Below are positions 15,383 through 22,467 of a DNA stretch of 22,467 bases, one piece after another (position 1 is the first letter of the stretch; each line of letters opens with the position of its first letter). The translations under genes and the position numbers were made by a program. Source of the stretch: JBBATK01 sp046297095 (GTDB lineage: Bacteria; Bacteroidota; Ignavibacteria; Kapaibacteriales; NICIL-2); the NCBI GenBank assembly GCA_046297095.1, contig JBKCNS010000023.1:1-22467 (forward strand), in the 5' to 3' direction. The notes under the pieces were generated by a model that saw only the letters and a list, made by a program, of their open reading frames with translations, was not told the DNA's origin and searched no databases.

Positions 15383-16729
15383 ATGCTCATAATTCCGCGA
15401 TACATACTTCGGGCACACATTGCTCCCTTCCTTTTCGGCACCTCGGTGGTGATGTTCTTGTTTCTCATGCAGTTTATACTCAAGTACATCGACGAGCTTA
15501 TAGGCAAGGGCTTGGGCACATGGGTAATCATGAAACTTGTGGCGCTGAACTTGTCGTGGATGGTGGTTCTTGCGGTACCGATGGGCGTGCTATTCTCTAC
15601 TCTGATGGTGTTCGGATCGCTCTCGGCCTCACACGAGATCACCGTGCTCAAAGCCAGTGGAGCCGGGCTTCTGCGCCTGATGATGCCGGTGATTGCAGCC
15701 GGCATAGTGGCAACAGCCGCTATGTTTTGGTTCAATGATGCTATACTGCCGGACACCAATCACAAAGCCAAGATCATGCTGTGGGATATCAAAAAGAAGA
15801 AGCCCACATTTGATATTGAAGCAGGTCAATTTAGCATGCAGCTGGAGGGCTACACTATTTTGTCAAGGTCGTTGGATTCTGCTCGCGGTCTCTTGCTTGG
15901 TGTAACGATCTACGACCGCACTACTCCAAACAGAACGAACGTGGTAAGCGCCGACACCGGTACTATTCGTTTCTCTCAAGACGACCGCAACGTGGTGGTG
16001 TTCCTGCAGCACGGCGAGATACATCAGCTTTTTGCCGATCAGCCGGCGGAGTTCCGTCACATTCGTTTTTCCGCGCACAGAATTATTATACCTGCAGCGG
16101 GCTTCACCTTGCAGCAATCCGGCGAGGGTGTGTTCGCTCGCGGCGACCGCGAAATGCATATCTCCGATATGATGACTATTGTCAACGAAGCACGGCGTCA
16201 GCAGCAGGTGGCGGGCAGCGCGCTTGATACCATGCTTTCGGCCCATGTGCACTACTTGTATGACAACTCTGCTACCGATGCCGGCTACACTATGGGCACT
16301 CCGCCGGAAAATGATGCGATCGACAGAGTGAATGTTCTGCAAAGCCACACAGAGTCGTTGGTGCAGCAAATGGCCGATGGTGATAAACGAGAGCGGCAGT
16401 ATTTGGTGGAGGTATATAAAAAATATGCCTTGCCTTTTGCCTGCCTGGTGTTTGTGTTTGTTGGCTGCCCGTTGGGAATAATGACACGTGGAGGAAACTT
16501 TGGCATGAGTGCTGCAATCTCTCTTGCCTTCTACGTTGTGTACTGGGCATTCCTTATTGGCGGGGAAAAACTTGCCGACCGACAGATCGCGTCACCACTC
16601 GCAATGTGGCTTGCTAATGTAGTGATTGGGGCAGTGGGAATACTGCTTACACTGCGCGTGCACTACGGCAGTTTGCGAATTGGCGCATTGGGAAGTATTG
16701 CTGCGAAGCTGCGACGCAGACATGCCTAA
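15383..16729 (+). CDS. LptF/LptG-family lipopolysaccharide export permease
   Basis: LptF and LptG form the inner-membrane channel that, with the LptB ATPase, extracts LPS and passes it to the periplasmic bridge. I start at ATG 15383 (448 residues), where the family N-terminus begins (MLIIPRYILRAHIAPFLFG); a TTG at 15290 would add 31 unrelated residues. Three N-terminal membrane helices include the typical YIDELIGKGLG, AVPMGVLFSTLMVFG and SASHEITVLKASG segments. A periplasmic beta-jellyroll follows (FNDAILPDTNHKAK onwards), then three C-terminal helices starting near YKKYALPFACLVFVFVGCPLG. It is longer than the usual 350-370 residues because the periplasmic part carries an extra, partly helical stretch (about 275-340, rich in Q, A and D). 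LptF and LptG cannot be told apart here. No lptB is in the window. Confidence 0.93.
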   Translation: MLIIPRYILRAHIAPFLFGTSVVMFLFLMQFILKYIDELIGKGLGTWVIMKLVALNLSWMVVLAVPMGVLFSTLMVFGSLSASHEITVLKASGAGLLRLMMPVIAAGIVATAAMFWFNDAILPDTNHKAKIMLWDIKKKKPTFDIEAGQFSMQLEGYTILSRSLDSARGLLLGVTIYDRTTPNRTNVVSADTGTIRFSQDDRNVVVFLQHGEIHQLFADQPAEFRHIRFSAHRIIIPAAGFTLQQSGEGVFARGDREMHISDMMTIVNEARRQQQVAGSALDTMLSAHVHYLYDNSATDAGYTMGTPPENDAIDRVNVLQSHTESLVQQMADGDKRERQYLVEVYKKYALPFACLVFVFVGCPLGIMTRGGNFGMSAAISLAFYVVYWAFLIGGEKLADRQIASPLAMWLANVVIGAVGILLTLRVHYGSLRIGALGSIAAKLRRRHA

Positions 16730-16774
16730 TCCTCTCGCCAAACTTGCTGGACTAAACCCCACTCAACGTGCACC

Positions 16775-17365
16775 TTACTCGATGTAATCGGCCAGCTCTG
16801 CCGATGTTCGAAGGTGTAGAAGAATCTTCTCTTCCACCAGTTGCTGCACGGCCTGCTTTGCCCTTGATAACGCAATGCCGTGATGCCAAGCGAAGTGCCA
16901 AATATCAACCGGAGACAAACTGCACTCCAGCGCCAATACTTGCTCCACGGTCAATTTGTCTTTGGCAAGAAATCTCTCTCTCACTGCTTCCACAAAATCT
17001 TGCGCGTTCTCGCCCTGCACTAAGCCCGGCACAAAGAAATAGTTCTCAACATTCTCCAGATCGCAAATAGGAAAGCCGCGTGAGGGATCCAGCAACGCCG
17101 GGAGAAAGGCAAGAGACACTACATACGGCGCCTCTTCAGTGCCGGACCATAAGTCGGTCCACACGTCGGCATCGTGTTCCTTTACCCACGCAAAAAACTC
17201 CTGTTCTCGGCGGGGTAATACCATCAGATGGCGAGCACCATAGATGCGGGAAATCTCCAGTGCAGTTTCTGTGTTCAGCGAATGAAACAACTCTTCAGGA
17301 AAATCAAAGACTTGATGAGTGGGGGCGGCGTTGGCGCACCATTGCATGATATCGTCGTGTGTCAT
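16775..17365 (-). CDS. Uncharacterised 196-residue protein
   Basis: I do not recognise this protein. It has no signal peptide or membrane segment and is acidic. The N-terminal 120 residues are mixed alpha/beta with many aromatic residues (FDFPEELFHSL, EFFAWVKEHDADVW, YVVSLAFLPALLD). The C-terminal third (LTVEQVLALE to VEEKILLHL) is helical, with SRAKQAVQQLVEEKILLHLR resembling a winged-helix recognition and wing segment, so DNA or protein binding is possible. It starts 64 bp after the ABC ATPase gene on the same strand and converges with the LPS permease gene, leaving only 45 bp between the stops. Codon use looks like that of its neighbours. Confidence 0.7.
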   Translation of the reverse strand: MTHDDIMQWCANAAPTHQVFDFPEELFHSLNTETALEISRIYGARHLMVLPRREQEFFAWVKEHDADVWTDLWSGTEEAPYVVSLAFLPALLDPSRGFPICDLENVENYFFVPGLVQGENAQDFVEAVRERFLAKDKLTVEQVLALECSLSPVDIWHFAWHHGIALSRAKQAVQQLVEEKILLHLRTSAELADYIE

Positions 17366-17394
17366 AGAGTTCGAAGAAAGTAATAAGACCGCAG

Positions 17395-17428
17395 CTGCAT
17401 GTTATGATTACATCGTGATTACATGCAG
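17395..17428 (-). terminator. Inverted repeat just after the ABC ATPase stop
   Basis: Arms ctgcatgt (17395-17402) and acatgcag (17421-17428) are perfect 8-bp complements around an 18-base loop, 1 bp beyond the ABC stop codon. The loop and right arm also contain a direct repeat tgattacat. No T-run follows, so it may attenuate or protect the 3' end rather than terminate; a protein site is also possible. Confidence 0.35.
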
Positions 17429-17429
17429 T

Positions 17430-18521
17430 TTACATGCGCTCGCCGTTGTCGTTGAATAGGTGCGCTCGCTCACGCCGAATGCGGAAGCCGGCGACAGTAT
17501 CGGTGACGGGCACAGCCGATGCATGAGTGCGAGCAGTTATGAACTTGCCCGGCTCGCCAAGAAACATCAAGGTTTCGTGGCCCACGAACTCTACAGCCCG
17601 AACAGGCAGAGAAATCTCACCGCTTGTGTCCGGCAGTAAATCTTCGGCGCGTATTCCAAGAGTGCATGTTGCGCCCTCCGCAAGAGAAGATGCGGACGCC
17701 GAGACAGGACTGTTGAGACTCATCATCCAGCCGTAATCATTACTGCGAAAATGCAAACCATCCTGCCGCACAATGCGGCCCGGAATCATGTTCATAGAAG
17801 GTGTGCCCAGAAACGATGCCACAAATGAGTTACAAGGGTTGTAATACAGCTCCTGCGGTGTACCCACCTGCTGCAGCGTCCCATCCCGCAGAACGGCGAT
17901 GCGGCTGCCCATGGTCATGGCTTCGGTGTGATCGTGAGTTACATACACAGCGGTGGTGCCCACTTGCCGCTGCAGATAGGTGAGCTCCGATCGCATAGCA
18001 ATACGAAGCTGAGCATCCAAGTTCGAGAGCGGCTCGTCGAACAAGAACAGACGCGGCTTGCGGGCAATAGCGCGCCCTACTGCTACGCGCTGACGCTGAC
18101 CGCCGCTCAACTGCTTCGGCAAACGCTCCAGCAGGGAACCCAAGGACAACATCTCCGCAACTTCGTTGACACGGGCGCGCACAACCGGTTCAGTTTGCTT
18201 TCTCACACGCAAGGGAAACGCAATATTCTCGAACACATTTAAGTGCGGGTACAACGCATAGTTCTGAAACACCATTCCAATATCGCGGTCTCTGGCAGAC
18301 ACATCGTTCATGCGTACGGAATCGAACAGCAAGTCTCCGGCGGTGATGGTCTCCAGGCCGGCAATCATGCGCAGTAAAGTAGACTTACCGCAACCCGAAG
18401 GGCCCACGAGCACAAGAAACTCGCCCGGTTGTACCTGAAGCGAAACGTCCTTTACTGCTTCCGATTGTGTGTCGTAGCGCTTGACGATTGAGCGTAATTC
18501 CAAATGTAGCGGTGCGTGCAT
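17430..18521 (-). CDS. ABC transporter ATP-binding protein, UgpC/MalK (CUT1 sugar) type
   Basis: A 363-residue ATPase that would power a carbohydrate or glycerol-phosphate importer. ATG 18521 is chosen; a TTG two codons upstream is the alternative. It has Walker A GPSGCGKST (about 41-49), Q-loop VFQNYALYPHL, signature LSGGQRQRVAVGRA, Walker B LFLFDEPLSNLDA and switch histidine YVTHDHTEA, then the C-terminal regulatory TOBE region (FLGTPSMNMIPG, LGIRAEDLLP). The TOBE extension and overall length are those of the MalK/UgpC/MsmK group, where one ATPase can serve several permeases. No permease or binding protein is in the window, which suits a shared ATPase. It starts 21 bp after hrcA and is likely cotranscribed with it. 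Confidence 0.93.
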   Translation of the reverse strand: MHAPLHLELRSIVKRYDTQSEAVKDVSLQVQPGEFLVLVGPSGCGKSTLLRMIAGLETITAGDLLFDSVRMNDVSARDRDIGMVFQNYALYPHLNVFENIAFPLRVRKQTEPVVRARVNEVAEMLSLGSLLERLPKQLSGGQRQRVAVGRAIARKPRLFLFDEPLSNLDAQLRIAMRSELTYLQRQVGTTAVYVTHDHTEAMTMGSRIAVLRDGTLQQVGTPQELYYNPCNSFVASFLGTPSMNMIPGRIVRQDGLHFRSNDYGWMMSLNSPVSASASSLAEGATCTLGIRAEDLLPDTSGEISLPVRAVEFVGHETLMFLGEPGKFITARTHASAVPVTDTVAGFRIRRERAHLFNDNGERM

Positions 18522-18542
18522 GAGCAAGGGAGACAGTGTGAG

Positions 18543-19634
18543 TTAATCGTGGCGTGCCGAGCTGGTGATGAGATGCGCCACCGATCCCACGAGTGACATC
18601 AATTTTGCATAGTTCATGCGCTTGGGTCCAATAAGCCCCACGGAATACGAGCGTCGTCCAATTCGATATTGCGCACTTACAAAACTGAAATCGCGCAGTA
18701 AATCACTTTGAATCTCCGAGCCTATCATCACATGCACTCCACCCTTGGCGGCATCAATGCCCGAGCGCTCCATCAGGTGCACAATTACGTCTTCGTTTTC
18801 CATAAGCTCTACCACTCCGCGCAGGCGATCGGGTGTATCGAACTCCGGCTGCTGCACCAGGTTTTGCGCGCCGGCCAAATGTACACGGTCTGATTGATCG
18901 TGAAGTAACCGGTCCAGCGAATCAACAAACAAGCGCACTACCGGGTTAGAACTATGATCCTCCAACATGTGGGGAAAATTCTCGCGCACAAATCGTAATG
19001 GCTTGCCGCTTACGCGCTCGTTCATCACGCGGCTCACTGCGTCCAGAGATTCCGCGGCAAAGGTGGTATCGGTTTCCAGAGTTACTGTTCGCAGTACGTC
19101 GGAGTCGAAGGCAAGCACCACAAGCAACCGCGTGGACGATAGCGCTACTAACTCAATACGACGAATAGTGAGGTCGCCCACAGTGGGCAGCTGCACCACA
19201 CCAAGCAAGCGAGACACCACACCGAGCAGTCGCGACGCATCACGAAGTAAATTCTCCGTGGTACCCGAGCTTAGATTTGTTTGCAGCGCCTTTGCTTCCG
19301 ATGTGGTAAGAGACTCAGGCGCCATTAGCGAATCAACATAATAGCGATATCCTAAATCGGTGGGAACCCGCCCGGCCGACACATGAGGGTGATTGATGTA
19401 TCCTTGTTCCTCCAGATGTGCCATTACATTTCGGATGGTGGCAGAGGAAACTTTTAAGTCGCTCTCGAGTTGTTTCATCAACGCCGCCGAGCTCACCGGA
19501 TTTGCAGACAACACATACGACTGCACAATGGCACGAAGTATAAGCTCCTCGCGCTCACTTAAACTGTGCGCTGCAGCTGCGTCGGTGCGATGCGGCTGCA
19601 GCGAGTGATGTATGCGAACAACAGACGAGTCCAT
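18543..19634 (-). CDS. hrcA: Heat-inducible transcription repressor HrcA
   Basis: HrcA represses heat-shock chaperone genes (groESL, dnaK) by binding the CIRCE inverted repeat, and needs GroEL for activity. ATG 19634 gives 363 residues; a TTG six codons upstream is less likely. The N-terminal winged helix contains LSEREELILRAIVQSYVLS, NPVSSAALM and the recognition region VSSATIRNVMAHLEEQGYI, followed by the hallmark SAGRVPTDLGYRYYVDSL. The rest is the GAF-like and dimerisation region, with MIGSEIQSDLLRDFSFVSA and VGLIGPKRMNYAKLMSLV near the end. The usual partner grpE or dnaK is not adjacent: an ABC ATPase gene follows, and no CIRCE sequence (ttagcactc-N9-gagtgctaa) is visible upstream or elsewhere in the window. 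Confidence 0.96.
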   Translation of the reverse strand: MDSSVVRIHHSLQPHRTDAAAAHSLSEREELILRAIVQSYVLSANPVSSAALMKQLESDLKVSSATIRNVMAHLEEQGYINHPHVSAGRVPTDLGYRYYVDSLMAPESLTTSEAKALQTNLSSGTTENLLRDASRLLGVVSRLLGVVQLPTVGDLTIRRIELVALSSTRLLVVLAFDSDVLRTVTLETDTTFAAESLDAVSRVMNERVSGKPLRFVRENFPHMLEDHSSNPVVRLFVDSLDRLLHDQSDRVHLAGAQNLVQQPEFDTPDRLRGVVELMENEDVIVHLMERSGIDAAKGGVHVMIGSEIQSDLLRDFSFVSAQYRIGRRSYSVGLIGPKRMNYAKLMSLVGSVAHLITSSARHD

Positions 19635-19686
19635 GAAACAAAGCAAAAACAAGAAATGGATATCTACACCAAAGCGATTACTCGAT

Positions 19687-19718
19687 CAACTAACCAACTA
19701 ATGAACTAATGAACTAAT
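19687..19718. repeat. 8-bp tandem repeat upstream of hrcA
   Basis: Four units, caactaac, caactaat, gaactaat and gaactaat, followed by cattag, lie 53 bp upstream of the hrcA ATG. The end forms a palindrome ctaatcattag (19714-19724). This is in the 112-bp gap between the upstream gene and hrcA and could be part of the hrcA control region. Confidence 0.85.
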
Positions 19719-19746
19719 CATTAGATGCGCACACAAGGTACCAAGC

Positions 19747-22311
19747 CTACACCACTGCAGAGAAGTAGTACCACAGATACGGGAAAAAGGCGTACGACGA
19801 ATTATACGTGGTGCTAAGTGCCAGCAGTATTACTCCCACGAACACCACAGCTCCGGCATACAGAGGTAAAGGCTTAACATCGAATACCACAACGGTGGAT
19901 CGCAGAATGCGAATAAACACCCACACCGCCGTAATAAGTGCAAGCACAAGCCACAGAGACACCGAGCTTACATCCAAAGCGCGCACCAGAATAGTGGCAA
20001 AGGGCAGGAAGAACAACACCGGAATGCAGGACCACACCGTGATGATATAGGTATCTGCGAAGGTGATACGACCGCGTACAAACAGAGCTACCAAACGAAG
20101 CAGTCCGGCAATGGCCAGTTGCTTGAGCAATACGAGTAGCACGGTATAGACAATTCCTAAATCCGGTCTCCACGCAAGCGTGCTGAGTACGGTTTTCAAT
20201 CCTTCCTGAGGGAACAACAGCATGAGCAAATACTCGGCTTCGGTGCTGCGCCGTGCATGATAGAGCAGGGTGGTAAGCAACACGGCAATAGTACCCGCAA
20301 TCACAAAAGCTAAGGCCACGGTTTGAGCCCGAGATAGAATTCGTTGATCGCGAATGTCCGAAGCAAAGTTGTGAGCATGAAAAACCGCTCGGAATGCATA
20401 CTCACGGAATCGACGTGAGCGATTCAGCATCAATGCCATAATGATAATGAGCAGCAAGCCCGTAGCCACAAAGATGGCGTGATTGGATTCGGTGTATAAT
20501 CCCGCTTGAAGCGTAGGATCTTTCTCGTCGTTTAGCCATGCCTTGTACATGGCAAAAGCAATGCGCGGTTCGCGGGACTCGCTGGCCAAACCGCTAGTGC
20601 ACATCAGCTCACCCGCAGTATTGGTAAGCATGGTGGAATGATTCAACGAATAATCGGTGAGTGTCCACACGAAGCTGCCGCCACTCTGAGATGCTCGCAA
20701 TGCCCGGTAGCACATCAGAATGTAACGGGCCTGCGCCTCGGCCGAAATAGGATCCGCATAGCCGTTGCGATTCTCCGGCTGCACGGGCTTGCCAAAGCAC
20801 AAGGCAAAGGGCCGCTCGCCAAGCTTGGCGCAACGCTGCAGTTCCGATTGTATAGCTTCTTGAGATTCATCGAAACGATCAAGATGATAGATAATGGCAT
20901 CGATGTCTGTATTTACTACGCTCTTAGAACGGAAACGCACCAGTTGCGATACAGGGCGCCGGGACAGGCGGTGCACGTTGGTGCTCATGAAGCGCAGAAA
21001 ATCCGCGGTGGCGGGAATGTGCTGCTCCAGACCGCTGGCAACATTCCACATGGCAAGTGAAGGCATACGTTCGTACGCTGCTGTCATGCGTTCGGCGGTG
21101 TTGAGTAATCGCGCGCGAATCTCGTCGGCCAAAAGCAGATCGGAGGGGATATCGTATACCGGAAAATCCGCGACGATCATTATGCCGTTCTTCGCACACA
21201 GATAAGCCAAATAGGGATGAGGTGCAGTGAACAGCGTGTGAATACAATTCACACCAAGCGTGCGCAGTAACTGCACGTCGCGTTCGAACTGATTGCAGCT
21301 AACAGTTGCACCGTCACCGGCCACTTCTTCTACATAGTCCACAGCTTTTACAAAGGTGGGCTGGCCGTTCAGCGAAAGAAAACTCGGCGAGGTGGTAGAG
21401 CCCGCAGCATAGATAGCCAGACCTACGGGCACACTAAGCTCGTCGATCACTCGGCCATTCGATTCAATACGCAGATCGAGTGTGTACAGCGCGGGGTCCG
21501 CCGGCGACCACATACGCGGTGAAGTAACAGGCAGATCGAATTGCACATCCACCACGCGATCCTTTACCACTCGCACTACTTGCTGTGCGTTGCCTACCAC
21601 GATATTGTCCGTAGGCGAGCGAAGCAGGGCGGTAACGCTTACACTTCCGCCTGCATTTGCGGTCTGCATGGAATCGGCAATCATGCGATCGGGACTGCCG
21701 ATCAATGCCGAGGTGCGCGCGCGCACCCGCACTCCGGCGGCGGCCGCTTCTATGCTCGTGCTCACATCGCCCAGTGATATCTGCGGCGTCCCCACCAGAA
21801 AAAGTTCGCGAACCACACCGGTTGCGATGCGCTGTCCGAACAATTGTTGCTTGCGTGCTCGCACGGAGTTGTCCGATGCAGGATACACAACGATGCGAAT
21901 CACATTCGTGCCGCCGCGAATCACCTTGTCCGGCACATGAGCCATGAAGGGCACCATTCCGCCAAAGAACTTCCCAACATATTTATCATTGATGGTGACC
22001 TCTGCTGCATCCGCTAAGCCAAGAAACGAGATATTCCAACTAAGCGAACGAGCCGAACGTTCCTCCACGACAAACGAACGTCGGTAGGAAATGCGGCCAT
22101 CCACCGATTCACTGCGGGGCAAATACGTTGCGGTCCATTCTGTGTCGTCCGTAGATCGCTCCCATGCTCCCGCCAGCGATGTCACGACACGAGTGGAAGA
22201 CATCATCAAAGCTTTTTGCTGCTCGCCGGAGAACGGCGTGTAGGCATATGCGTGAAACGTCGCAAAGACGGCAAGCAACAGCAGGACGGCATAGGGTGTC
22301 CGTGAGTTCAT
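19747..22311 (-). CDS. GH2-like (pseudo)glycosidase fused to a polytopic membrane domain
   Basis: ATG 22311 is chosen (854 residues) because a signal peptide or anchor starts there (YAVLLLLAVFATFHAYA); an in-frame TTG at 22410 adds 33 non-secretory residues. Residues about 45-180 look like the GH2 sugar-binding beta domain (ISYRRSFVVE, ADAAEVTINDKYVGKFFGG). A GH2 immunoglobulin-like domain follows (LPVTSPRMWSPADPALYTLDL). Residues about 310-590 are a TIM-barrel-like region (ERDVQLLRTLGVNCIHTLF, IMIVADFPVYD, YERMPSLAMWNVASG, GGSFVWTLTDYSLN). The acid/base NE is replaced by SG in MWNVASG, and no glutamate lies at the nucleophile position (RPFALCFGKPV), so activity is doubtful. From about residue 612 there are some seven hydrophobic helices (IFVATGLLLIIIMALML to the C-terminus), giving a periplasmic barrel tethered to the inner membrane. 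hrcA follows 112 bp downstream. Confidence 0.8.
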   Translation of the reverse strand: MNSRTPYAVLLLLAVFATFHAYAYTPFSGEQQKALMMSSTRVVTSLAGAWERSTDDTEWTATYLPRSESVDGRISYRRSFVVEERSARSLSWNISFLGLADAAEVTINDKYVGKFFGGMVPFMAHVPDKVIRGGTNVIRIVVYPASDNSVRARKQQLFGQRIATGVVRELFLVGTPQISLGDVSTSIEAAAAGVRVRARTSALIGSPDRMIADSMQTANAGGSVSVTALLRSPTDNIVVGNAQQVVRVVKDRVVDVQFDLPVTSPRMWSPADPALYTLDLRIESNGRVIDELSVPVGLAIYAAGSTTSPSFLSLNGQPTFVKAVDYVEEVAGDGATVSCNQFERDVQLLRTLGVNCIHTLFTAPHPYLAYLCAKNGIMIVADFPVYDIPSDLLLADEIRARLLNTAERMTAAYERMPSLAMWNVASGLEQHIPATADFLRFMSTNVHRLSRRPVSQLVRFRSKSVVNTDIDAIIYHLDRFDESQEAIQSELQRCAKLGERPFALCFGKPVQPENRNGYADPISAEAQARYILMCYRALRASQSGGSFVWTLTDYSLNHSTMLTNTAGELMCTSGLASESREPRIAFAMYKAWLNDEKDPTLQAGLYTESNHAIFVATGLLLIIIMALMLNRSRRFREYAFRAVFHAHNFASDIRDQRILSRAQTVALAFVIAGTIAVLLTTLLYHARRSTEAEYLLMLLFPQEGLKTVLSTLAWRPDLGIVYTVLLVLLKQLAIAGLLRLVALFVRGRITFADTYIITVWSCIPVLFFLPFATILVRALDVSSVSLWLVLALITAVWVFIRILRSTVVVFDVKPLPLYAGAVVFVGVILLALSTTYNSSYAFFPYLWYYFSAVV

Positions 22312-22348
22312 GGCAATGATTTTGGCAAGTGAGAAGTGTCCCGAAATC

Positions 22349-22366
22349 GGAGTACAAAAATACTCC
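22349..22366 (-). promoter_or_regulatory. Putative promoter -7 element within a small inverted repeat
   Basis: On the minus strand tatttttg (22362-22355) matches the Bacteroidota -7 consensus TAnnTTTG. It is flanked by perfect 6-bp arms, ggagta and tactcc. The element lies about 40 bp upstream of the GH2-like gene's ATG. A clear -33 TTG at the usual distance is missing, so this is tentative. The remaining bases to 22467 show no further recognisable feature. Confidence 0.4.
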
Positions 22367-22467
22367 CGCGGCATGGCAGAACGATGTGCTTTCTTGGGGG
22401 TAAATAGCAAGGTGCTCGCGTAGGCACGGCGTACTTGCGCAGGTCGCGGCTTGTGCGTAATTATACC

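Overview
The window looks like chromosomal DNA of a Gram-negative, diderm bacterium of the Bacteroidota/Chlorobiota/Kapabacteria type. Evidence: a meso-DAP-type MurE, an LptF/LptG permease (lipopolysaccharide export, so an outer membrane), mostly absent Shine-Dalgarno sequences, one TAnnTTTG-like promoter element of the Bacteroidota kind, and secreted proteins built from modules common in that group (GGxGRGD, SUMF1-like, LamG, YadA-head/S74). The phylum assignment is inference; no rRNA or tRNA is present.

Layout. (1) Positions 2-9085, plus strand: four consecutive genes for large secreted or surface proteins. The first is cut by the window edge; it has YadA-like head repeats and a C-terminal S74 intramolecular-chaperone domain. 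The next two are paralogues with a signal peptide, a beta-rich N-terminal region carrying inserted modules, a SUMF1-like domain and a C-terminal LamG domain. The fourth has a signal peptide, GRGD repeats, an unassigned middle and the same LamG domain. (2) 9237-10832, minus: murE, convergent with the surface cluster. (3) 11061-16729, plus: tatC, a polyprenyl diphosphate synthase overlapping it by 4 bp, a BI-1/YccA membrane protein, an acidic TPR protein and an LptF/LptG-type permease. (4) 16775-22311, minus: read in transcription order, a GH2-like protein fused to a polytopic membrane domain, hrcA, a UgpC/MalK-type ABC ATPase, and a conserved-looking orphan protein.

The right two thirds is mostly cell-envelope housekeeping (peptidoglycan, Tat export, isoprenoid, LPS export) and heat-shock control. 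The unusual material is the left-hand surface cluster, where protein modules seem to have been duplicated and inserted at fixed places, and the GH2-like membrane protein at the right, which lacks both expected catalytic glutamates. No tRNA, rRNA, CRISPR array, transposase or integrase was seen. Every intergenic stretch is below 230 bp.
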